NCBI GenBank assembly: GCA_008638375.1 | Contig: CM018032.1 | Location: forward strand, 52,850,382-52,914,381 | DNA length: 64,000 nt | Direction of reading: 5' to 3' | From: Nyssa sinensis | Taxonomy: Eukaryota; Streptophyta; Magnoliopsida; Cornales; Nyssaceae | In this document: positions 35,141 to 45,600 of the stretch, one piece after another | How the letters are laid out: each line of letters begins with the position of its first letter | Position numbering within the stretch: position 1 is the first letter of the stretch | The notes under the pieces: generated by a model | Told to the model about the DNA's origin: nothing | Databases searched by the model: none | Seen by the model: only the letters and a program-made list of their open reading frames with translations | Position numbers and translations under genes: made by a program

Positions 35141-35532
35141 GTACTATACCAAGATTATTTTTATAAATAATTTTGGAGAATAAGATATTTAAATTTGAAG
35201 AAAACCTAGATTTTGCAACGTAAAAATTCCAATAGTTTGAATTTTTTTTTCATATGTGATATTTGAAAGGGTTGATTCAAAAGCCATGAACATGGACTTT
35301 CAAGTCCCTGCTAATTTCTTTGCTTGTATTACTCTTTGTGATTTTTGCTATTATCATTTGTTGAAAGATAGGTGTGGATGAATTCTTGCTACAGAGGGTT
35401 TATATTGTTTGAGGAAAACCTTTCACAGAATAAGGAGAGATCAATTGATGTATTTATTGGATCCATCGGGCCTGGCAGGACTTGAACCTGCAGCTTCAGT
35501 TTTTGTCTTTAATTGAATTTTTGGTTTTGCAG

Positions 35533-37394
35533 AATTTGTTAAATATGTGAAGCATAAACATATGTCACCTGATGCTGCATACAAGTGCATGAGTTCTATT
35601 TGGCCAAGTGTGGTCTTTAGCATTGGCAAGTATGCTTGATTCTTGCACAGTGAGCTGGTTTTAATATTTACATTCCCATTAGAATATGTGTTGGTTACTT
35701 TATTATTTATATTTTTTCCCCTTTGATATGTGTTAAAGGAATATTTGATTTGGCTCTTAATTGATTACATTGTGTTTCTTTTGTTGTGCAATAATTGGAG
35801 AGGAATTAAGAACAGTTATGGAAACTGGATGTTGAGTTTGAATTTGGGAGTTTCTAGGCAATGTTGTGGTGCTTCAGGCTTGCTTATCTTCACTTGCTTG
35901 GTGTTATGAGTTTTGGGCTCTATGTTGTTCTGTCTTGTATTTGTTTTGCTCTGCTGTTTCCTCGGATGTAGCAATCCTATTTGGAGGTGTTCAGGTCTTT
36001 ATTTGATTGGTTGTAATTTCCTTTGGGTTGTATGGGGTGTTCCCCTGTTTTGGTATCAGTTAATTAACTTACCAAAAAACAAAAAGCCAAATGTTCATGA
36101 TTTTGTTTTCTATCGACAAGTTCTGTATTAAATTTTCGGTTACGTAAGAATTCCGGCTTCGAGGATTATAGTGCCTCTTGCATGAATTTTATCATGGAGC
36201 ATCCTTTTTATTATATAGAAATGATGTCACTGGGGAAGCTTATGAGCTAGGAAATATTAAATAATTCTAGAAATCTGATCTAAAAACTTCAATGTGGGAA
36301 TTTTTCATAATTTTTTAAAGAATTGTGTAACTAATAAGTCAAATGGTTGAATCCTTCTGATGATATTCTAAATGGAATTTAATTTATTCAAAGTTGTTCT
36401 GTTCCCTGCATGAATATATGTAGTTGTGTTAATAATTCTGTAATCCAATGGTAATGCTTTCACTTCCCTTTTTCATATAGATTACAGCTTCATACTTGCA
36501 ATTGATTTTTAATTTTCTTTTAATTCTGTAATCCGATGGTAATACCTTTCACTTCCCTTTTTCATATAGATTACAGCTTCATACTTACAATTATTTTTTC
36601 TTTTAATTTTAATTTTTGTATAGATTTGGATGCTGGCTCGTATGTGCCAATTGGAGAACAAAATTTCCGCTGTGGGAAAACCTTCTTATCGGTGAAACCT
36701 CTTAATATTTTTCCTACTTTCTTACTTCATAGTTTAGCTATCAAACTTTCCATCATTGTTTTGACTTTTTGTTTAAATAGAGAAGGGATTACTTTTAAAG
36801 GAGTTGTCGTCAAAGTCCATCAGTCTTAATAATTATTTCTTTATCTTTAGCGCTAGGAGAAATAGAGTTAAAAGGGTGCGTGAAGGCTTGGAAAGTTCCC
36901 TAAAGACACGGATTGAATTGATTGACAGCTTTGCAAGAGTATGATTTCTCCACTGGAAAACCAAAAAAGAAAAAAATAAACCAGATCACACCAATTAGCT
37001 TCTTTGACCATATGTGAATGAGTTAATGCTTGATTTTCTTTTTATGTTTCAGATTGCTTCAATGATTGAAATTGAGGTTGAGTTGGACTCAGATGTTCTT
37101 GCTGCTAAAGCTGCTACCAACGCGGTCTGCACCACTTTGTGTTTTTCACTGCCTTGATCTGATTAACATATGAAAGGAAAACTATTTAGCTTCATGTGTT
37201 GCGCTACGTGTGATTCACTTTTTGATGCATGCACACCAACAAACATATCACAGTGTGGGGTGCTGAAATCTTAATAGTAGACCACAACTGGCACTGCTTT
37301 AAAACTTCTCACCGACTGATTAAACTCAAATTTTCCTGTGTGCAGGAAAGTATTGCAGAACAGATGCAGCAAATCATGGAGCTTGAAAATCCTT
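35533..37394 (+). pseudogene. Multi-exon fragment of an unidentified plant protein
   Basis: Five exon-like segments with AG/GT borders join in phase: 35533-35629 (FVKYVKHKHMSPDAAYKCMS, SIWPSVVFSIGK), 36624-36691 (IWMLARMCQLENKISAVGKP), 36851-36938 (RRNRVKRVREGLESSLKTRI, ELIDSFAR), 37053-37124 (IASMIEIEVELDSDVLAAKA, ATNA) and 37346-37394 (ESIAEQMQQIMELEN). The third to fifth look like one long charged helix or coiled coil. One base seems lost at the second acceptor (TATAG|ATTTGG; a G is needed to keep frame). After MELEN the frame stops. The clean splice borders imply a real gene as source. I do not recognise the family. Confidence 0.55.
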
Positions 37395-37741
37395 TATAGA
37401 GTCCGAAATGAGGAGGGTTGTAAGGATTTTCCTTGGAGAGCAATGTGCATACTAAACCTCCACCTAAGGTGGCTTTTTCTGCCAGGACAACTGTACTTGG
37501 CAAGATACTACCTATTAATGATCTTAGGAAGCAATGGTAGATTATTTAAAACCGGTGTTATATGCAATCACCAATTTGTTCCCTCTTCCCTTGGACCAGT
37601 TTTGCTGCTCTATTTCATGGGCATCACCCAGCTGTCTCATGCTTTTTTATGCCGAGTCCAGAAGCTCTGGAGCAACACCATTGATATTAACAGCAAGCAG
37701 TTTATTATGCACTAAACGTTAACGGAATGAATTATACAATT

Positions 37742-38150
37742 TAATGGCTTATGACCTTTATGGTCCAACATGATCCACAATGACCAATTGTCATGCTGCA
37801 TTATATGACCCATCAAGTCAAGTGAGTGAGAGCTATGAGATCAGAGCTTAGATTCAAGCTGGCTTGTCTGCTAACAAGTTAGTGTTTGGAATGCCATTTT
37901 ATGGGTATGCTTGGTGTCTGGTGAATGCTAATAACTATGATCTTTTGGTCTTGGCTAATGAACCGGTTGGCTCGGCGGATGGATCAATGCATCACCATCA
38001 GCTAACAAGAGTTCATAACCCATAACAATGCCACAACTGTTTACAATGCTACTATTGTTTCAAACTATTGCTATGCTGAAACAACATAGATTGGTTATAA
38101 TGGTCTCCAGACTAAAATGTTGCATGTAGTTATGTGATTTTAAATTGTTC
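37742..38150 (+). pseudogene. GH18 class V chitinase fragment
   Basis: The plus strand reads MAYDLYGP, then ALYDPSSQVSESYEIRA-stop-IQAGLSANKL, VFGMPFYGYAWCLVNANNY, and after a frameshift near 38020 NATTVYNATIVSNYCYAETT-stop-IGY. These are the strands and helices downstream of the catalytic DxxDxDxE of plant class V (GH18) chitinases; the catalytic motif itself is not present. Both internal stops are TAG where Trp (TGG) is expected, as deamination of methylated DNA would produce. Confidence 0.75.
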
Positions 38151-38179
38151 ACCTGCAACGCACGTGCACTGCCACTAGT

Positions 38180-38693
38180 ACTATTAAAAGAACCCAAAAA
38201 AAGGGATGCGAAAGAGGGGCAGAATCCAACATCTGAAAAAGATCCAAGTTCTGTGAAACTCCAAATTTGAATTACAAAGATTAAAAATAAAAATAAAAAC
38301 CCAATCACATCCTGTCCTCAATGTTCCAAAGCTGTCCCCTTACCAGGGCAATTTATGCAGAAAATTTTTCGAAGGGTCCATCTTGAAGAAGGTATACATA
38401 TGAATGTAATTCTAAACATTATATGACAAAATAGATATATCCAAAACAAGATAATTATGCAAGCAAGAATAGTTCGGAAATGACAGTAGCATGATCAGCA
38501 GCATCCAACAATGCACTTTCTTCTCTCCCCATCCAACCACATAAACACATGCCCACCAACTTCCATCACCCCATTTCGTATGCTTACTTTACTAAGATGG
38601 GAGGTAATCTGGCCCCAAACATTTTGAAAAGGAAAAACAGTTGAGGCCTGCAAGGGCAAGTAGAATCAAAACTCCCCCATAGGGAAACATTTA
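38180..38693. repeat. Duplicated segment downstream of the LARP1-like gene, copy 1
   Basis: ACTATTAAAAGAACCCAAAA through TCAAAACTCCCCCA matches 38904-39413 with very few differences. With the intervening block (38695-38899) the whole forms a tandem duplication with a ~725-base period. Confidence 0.9.
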
Positions 38694-38694
38694 A

Positions 38695-38899
38695 CCCGCC
38701 ATGAGGAGGGTTAAATGTATTATTATTATTGTTGGACTGCATTTTGATAGTCTCTATTATTACAGTTTTACCTCTAAAATTGTAATAATAGAGAATATCA
38801 AAATGCAGTCTAACAATAATAATATTTGGTAAGCAAAACAGGAGATCAAAATCGGAGGGCTCAGTAACTCAACTGCAAGGAGCCAATATATATGACAAT
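38695..38899. repeat. Hairpin-containing block, copy 2
   Basis: Copy of 29955-30158. Its hairpin (38719-38823) is nearly perfect: TTGTTGGACTGCATTTTGAT pairs with ATCAAAATGCAGTCTAACAA around a CCTC loop region. Confidence 0.8.
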
Positions 38900-38903
38900 A
38901 CTA

Positions 38904-39413
38904 TTAAAATAACCCAAAAAAAGGGATGAGAAAGAGAGGAGGGGCATAATCCAACATCTGAAAAATATCCAAGTTCTGTGAAACTCCAAATTTGAATTAC
39001 AAAGATTAAAAAAAAAAAAAAAAACCAATCACATCCTGTCCTCGATGCTCCAAAGCTGTCCCCTTACCAGGGCAATTTATGCAGAAAATTTTTCAAAGGG
39101 TCCATCTTGAAGAAGGTATACATATGAATGTAATTCTAAACATTATATGACAAAATAGATATATCCAAAACAAGATAATTATGCAAGCAAGAATAGTTCG
39201 GAAATGACAGTAGCATGATCAGCAGCATCCAACAATGCACTTTCTTCTCTCCCCATCCAACCACATAAACACATGCCCACCAACTTCCATCACCCCATTT
39301 CGTATGCTTACTTTACTAAGATGGGAGGTAATCTGGCCCCAAACATTTTGAAAAAGAAAAACAGCTGAGGCTCTGCAAGGGCAAGTAGAATCAAAACTCC
39401 CCCAGAGGGAAAC
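38904..39413. repeat. Duplicated segment downstream of the LARP1-like gene, copy 2
   Basis: Partner of 38180-38693. It lies 340 bases beyond the LARP1-like stop codon and may include that gene's 3' untranslated region or polyadenylation signals. Confidence 0.9.
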
Positions 39414-39582
39414 ACCAAGTCACAATGAATAACCATAAAATGAAAAGAAAACAACGGTTCCCACCAAAACCATAGATATATCCCAACAAAACATGCTACT
39501 ACTTTATAGTCATAACAACTATTTCCTTTTTTTCTCCTTTACTCTGGTTTTCCTTTTATTTCTTATAAGTTCTTCTCTTCCC

Positions 39583-39604
39583 CCCCCCCCCCCCTTTTTT
39601 TTTA
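39583..39604. repeat. C-run followed by T-run
   Basis: About 14 C followed by 9 T in a row. Confidence 0.9.
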
Positions 39605-39756
39605 ATTGTTTGTCTATTTGGCTCATGAGAAATCATGTTTCATCAAACCAGGGCAAGACCAAGACCATTATCTCCTAGAAAACTCAAGATATTTGCTTGC
39701 CATTGAGCCCCTCCCACCCCCATCCCTCTCAAAAAGATAGTTCAGTGGCTCAATTC

Positions 39757-40060
39757 TCATTTAGTTGAACTTCTTGTCGAAAATGAACGTTCAGAGCCTA
39801 CTTGAAAAATGCCTTGGCCAATTGCCTCACTGCTAGATGGTTGTGACTGGCTACTCAAATCCCCGGATGACGATCTACTTAGGAATGCCTCAGCTTGACC
39901 TTGTTTGTTATTCTTCTCCTCTAGCTGAAACACTCTGCATATTGGCCGTCAGCATATCATAATTAGACCTTCCAAGTGATTGAGGACTTGAGACGGTTGG
40001 AGCCTGAACAAGAGGCATGATCCATCTCTTCCAATCATTGCGCCTCCTCATTTTGTCACC
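39757..40060 (-). CDS. LARP1: LARP1-like exon 6, with one extra base
   Basis: It begins after TTTTTTAG with [20 protein letters not shown] and continues to NMQSVS. There one extra base (at about 39924-39925) shifts the frame so that translation stops at 39908-39910. The alternate frame resumes the expected sequence, [20 protein letters not shown], and ends at a stop at 39757-39759. Confidence 0.8.
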
Positions 40061-42631
40061 CTAAAAAACAACGTAAAGGGGAATGGATAAGAACATAATA
40101 ATAATACTGACATAATAACAATAAAAGCAGCACAATATGATTATTCAAAATCAATAACTTCAATCAACTAGCCATAGCTTGATTGATTTGAGAGGTGCAA
40201 TTATAATAGTGAAGTACACAGTTGAATGAATTGAATTCTTAGCAGGCAATAAAATATACCTGTACTTCCACAACAGCTGAAATGCGGACAGCATCCAATA
40301 TAAGCTGGATATTGTCAGTCAATTGTGCAACCTGTAAAATACGCCAAGCAATAAACTTTTCATTTACATCGAAGTCAATGAAGAAATTGCTCTCGAAGAT
40401 GTGCAGTACCAAGACTTGTGCATCCAAAATAGAAGCATGCTTCAGCATGCATATTTGAATGGTCAATTATAGCAATAAATATGCAGTCGATGAAAGGCTG
40501 GCAGAAGATATGCAGGAAATAATTCATTGGGAAATAACAAATATATGAAAGATGAAGAATAAATCAAAGCCTTCATCCAACATGGTTAAAGGAAGTTCCA
40601 AGACGGATCATTCCAACATCCTGAGAGGTAAACACGGAATGTCAGTTGATTTACCTTATTTTCTGTAATTTACTCCTCCAAATGTTTCAAGACACTTATC
40701 AAGAGAAATAAAATTAGTGTATTCCACTTTATTTGAAATTTCCTAGCCAATATTGCACCAAAAGACCAAATTCCCAATTATAGTCCCATATGGATAGCAA
40801 TCTGAATGATCACCATTATCCATAACTACAGGCCTTGCACTCTAATGAATGTCCATTGAAATGGAATAAAAGATGCATTTTGATAGAGTAATTAAAAAAA
40901 AAACATTATTAAGAAAACACCAGAAATCCATAGATAATAGTGCAAGGTAAAATGAATCCCACTAGTTAACTGAACAGGCATCTAGATATAACAACATGCT
41001 CCGGAAAATGCTTTCAGAGAATAAAGAGATCAAATAGGATATATTATATGGAGACAAACAAAAAGAAAACAATAGAAAGCAACAAGAAGGCGTAGATGGG
41101 TTAAATAGGCTTAAATGAATTTTGTAAGGTAGCTTGTAACAGAACTGCCATGGAATGTTCAACGAACAAACGTTTTGATTAAGTAGTTTAAAAAAAAAAA
41201 AAGGCATTAGCAAGAAAACACCAGACATCCATAGATAACAGTGCAAGGTAAAATAAACCCCACTAGTTAACTGAACAGGCATCTAGATATAACAACATGC
41301 TCTGGATACTGCTTTCAGAGAATTAAGAGGTCAAAGAGGAAATATTATAGGGCGACAAACAAAAAGAAAACAACAGAAAGTAACAAATAGGTGTAGATGG
41401 GTTAAATAGGGTTAAACGAAATTTTGTAAGGTAGCTTGTAACAAATCTATCAGGCAATGTTTCAACAAACAAACTTGATCAACTGCATGGGGCAAAAATG
41501 GAATTAAATGAAAAGCAAATTACTTTCTGTAAAATTTTAAAGGGGGGGGGGGGGTGAGGGAGATTAAATCAAACATATCATTTGTCATTTTCTCATTTAT
41601 CCTCTAGCAACTGCACAAACCACTTCACAAACAAAAATGCAAGTATACTTTACACATCCAATTTATTTTATTTTTCTCTTGTACTGGTGAAGAATAATGG
41701 ATCACGAATCATTGTCATTTTGCAAACCAGGCTATTATGCTATCACTTAAACTATTTCCCCTTTTAATTTATTTTATTTTTCTCTTGTACTGGTGAAGAA
41801 TTATCGATCATGAAACCTTGTCATTTTTGCAAACCAGGCTATTATGCTATCACATTCAACCACCAAGAGCCATTCCCTATCCGTTTTCTAGGTCACATAA
41901 CCAGCTCATGCAACAAATGCTGAAATTCTACAAATTACCTATATTATTTACCTCCAGGCTTCATCCCACAACATCTGACCACTTTGAAGAAAGCAAAAAT
42001 TTCTAATAGACAGGATTAATGCATTCACACCACAATTGTCAGTCATTCCAATATTGCTCCTCTATCGTCACATGACAAGGATTTCGGGAAGTGTAAAACA
42101 TAGAGCTATTATTATGGAAATTTGAAAAGACTTTATGCCTTTACTTTCCTCAATGGACTTGTGGAATAGCTAAAAGAGGAACAAAGGTCATACATTATGT
42201 GACCAAGGGACCACGTAAAACCATAGTTGTCAAAAATGTACAATACGTGATACATATCGTACGATACGTTACAATACAACTATAAAACGATATGATTCAT
42301 ACTTCCGTATTGTTGCTGCACCATATCGTCCAATACGAAGGTCGTATCATGTGATACGTTTCATATCATATGTATTGTCCGATACGAGCAATTTGAGAAA
42401 TCCACACAATTTTTTGATTTTTTGTTTCAGGAACAAAGATTGTATAGAGAAAGAGAAGGAAGAGAAAAGAAATCAATGATTTGAACATACCTGGACAGAG
42501 AATGAACAAAAAAATTGAAGGATTAGAATAGGTATTACGATATCAACACACACCTAGGTAAGTTGATTCTGCTTCTTCTCCTCTATCACGAACTCTCTTC
42601 CATCGAAAATCTCTGATTCTGTCAACCACCG

Positions 42632-42692
<61 letters not shown>

Positions 42693-45600
42693 ATTACGAT
42701 GTTTCATTCCCCTTCCTCTGTCTTTGACATTCAAGAGCTTTCCCGAAGATCGAAACCCTCCCCCAACTCTCTTTAGTTTTCACTGTGACAGCTCCCCTCC
42801 CCCTTGTGTTTTTTTTTTTTCAACGTGACACCCCTTCCCCCTTTCTTTAGTTTTCACGTGTGAGGGCAACTCTCATATTCCTTATAAATAAGGATTTCTT
42901 GGGCTGGGTTTTGGGCTGGCCTTTTGGGCTTTTATTTGAATTGTTATATGTTGAGTTTTCAAAACTATTAGTTGAACTTTTATTTAATTAAAGCTGGGCT
43001 GTCCAAAATTCTAATTTTATTTATATTATTATATATATATATATATATTTGTAGGTATATATTTAAAAATAAATTGCGCGTATCTTACGATACACGATAC
43101 AATACGCATTTTTTCAAAAACAATACGCCCTCCAATACATGTTTTGACAACCTTGCGTAAAAAAGTGCACATACAGTTACAAACATACATATTACTACAG
43201 GAAGGCGCTGCAACATATGGTACCAAGAAGTTAAAACCAACTGAAGGATATAAATATAGATAATCTAGATTTAACAACAATATATATATGGGTAAATTAC
43301 ACTTTAGTACCATGTAGTTTAGTCCCAAATTCAAATAAGGCCCACCATTATCAATTGAAAAAATTCAGTCCCAATTTATAATTCCATTTCAATTGCAAAA
43401 TGCTGTCCCATATTGTTAATGGCAACAGTTCACGTATGGTACGTGTAATTGTTTAAATTAAAATTATAGGACTTCATTTGAAACTCGTATAAAATTACAG
43501 GATACTATTTTGAAACCCATATGAAATTATAGGGTACTAAAATATAATCACGTGAAATCACGTGGACAGCTACTGTTAACAATTTGGGACGGCCATTTGT
43601 AATTGGCCTCAATTAAAATGAAATTATAAATTGAGGGACTGAATTATTTCAATTGACAATGGAGGGCTTTATTTGAAATCAGGACCAAACTACAAGATAT
43701 GATGAACAAAATAAATCATACACAGCATATTCTTCAGACCAAAAATGAAAAAGAAAACTTCAATCTTAGGAGTGTTCAATGTGTTTCCCCTGGTGGCAGC
43801 ACACTTGCAATTTCACCAGATAAATCCTATTCACCAAACTTTTTTCAACTAAATAGAAAATGGGATGCAAGCTAGCTTAATGTCACAATCTGCTTATCCA
43901 CTGGAAGGTTACGCCACGCAAACGCCACATGAGCGCTTACTGGACGATCCCTTTTGTCTTTATAGCAGGCCTGCATGGATTCTCTAGAACATTTTTGAAG
44001 TGTGTAGAAAGTCCTAGACTTGTGTAGAACTTTGTACATACTTCTAGACTTGTATAGAATATTCTAGAATGTTGTAGATACTTGATACTTTTATAAGGAT
44101 TCTAAATTAATCCCTTAAGGAGGTGGGAACATTCTAGACATACCCTTATAGCCCTTGGATCAAAATGATCCTAACCGTCCATTGTAAGGCCAAGAGCCTA
44201 TAAAAGGGGGTGGGGTCTCATTTGCCACCCAACCAACTAAGTGTAAGCAATCTTCTCTTGAGCAATACAAGTTCCTTTCACTCTAGCTCTCTTGTTCCCT
44301 AGCCATCATCTTCTCTAGTCACAAAGACTAAGTGTGCTAGCTAAGTAGGCTGACTTAGCACTACAAGCTCAATTGTGAGTTGCTAAGTGACGCACGGGTG
44401 CTTAAAATATTAAGCTCATGACAGTTGGTATTAGAGCCTAGGTTGCGAGTGTGTCGCAATAGAAGGAGCGAAGGACATTATGTCAACTTCAGAGACAACT
44501 CACTGAGGAGGAGTAAGCTCAAGCCCAAGTCCAAGAGCGTGGTCGAGGTACGCAACGCAACCCTGCCCAAGGGAAGCAACGGAACAAGTCCAAGGACATT
44601 TCTAAGGACATGATGGCTAATTTCAAGGCGTTGTTGGCTAATGTGAAGGCCTTCGTATCACTATGGGACTCCCACTTGGAAGAAGTTGGGCAACGTCTCG
44701 ACGGCTTAGAGACGAAATGCGGAGAGCTCAACCCAGACATGAAAGGATCCCTTAACAGCGGTTCCATTAGACTGGAGTTCCGAGCACTACGAGATCAACT
44801 TATGTGTGAGCTCACTAACCTACGTGGATACATCGATGAGGAGCTCAACACCATCCGTGCTCAAGAAGAAGTATGATCCAATTGGGTATTATGCAAAAGG
44901 GTCGTTACTGCAGGGAACATCACTACACAAGAGATGCCTAAGGTAGATGTCCCAGAGCCCAACGGTTACACTGGCACAAGGAATGCTCGGGAGCTTGAAA
45001 ACTTCCTGTGGGGCTTAGAACAATACATCCAAGTTGTCGGTATAACTGACGAACCATCAAAGGTACGCACTGCTACTCTATACGTCACTAACATTGCTAT
45101 GCTATGGTGGCATGAAAGGCATCACGACATAGAGAGGGGCACTTGCACCATTGACACTTGGGAAGACTTCAAAAGAGAGATCAAACGGCAATTCTACCTG
45201 GAAAATGCTGAAAAGGAGGCATGAGGCTAACTCCGCCGACTCAAGCACACAGGTGTCGTCCGAGACTATGTGAAAGAGTTCACCACCTAGTGCTTGAGAT
45301 CCCTGATCTATCCAACAAGGAACTCTCTCTTTTTCTTTCTAGATGGCCTACAACTATGGGCAAAGACGGAATTAAGGCGATGAGGGGTGCAAGATCTTGC
45401 CACAGCCATTGCGGAGGCCGAGTCATTCATCGACTATAATCCAAGAAGGGTAACGCTAGTAAAGGTAGAGGAGGCAAGAGCAGTGCTACACAACATGACG
45501 ACAACAAAGAAGCTGGACCATATAAGCCACCTAGTGGCAGGGACAAAGGCAAGGGAAAGGAGGGCAAGGATCAACCTTCTAAGCCCAAGAGTCCATGCTT

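Larger units (their letters stand above)
40332..42213. other. LARP1-like intron 4, right-hand part
   Basis: No coding sequence. It contains a tandem duplication of about 300 bases (40898-41190 and 41200-41480), a second one of about 105 bases (41662-41747 and 41768-41855), and a G-run at 41543-41554. Confidence 0.6.

Noticed and set aside
35455..35500. tRNA 3' half-like sequence on the minus strand (GGTTCAAGTCC)
   Set aside because: Only the T-arm/box B part is present; no box A, anticodon arm or acceptor stem.
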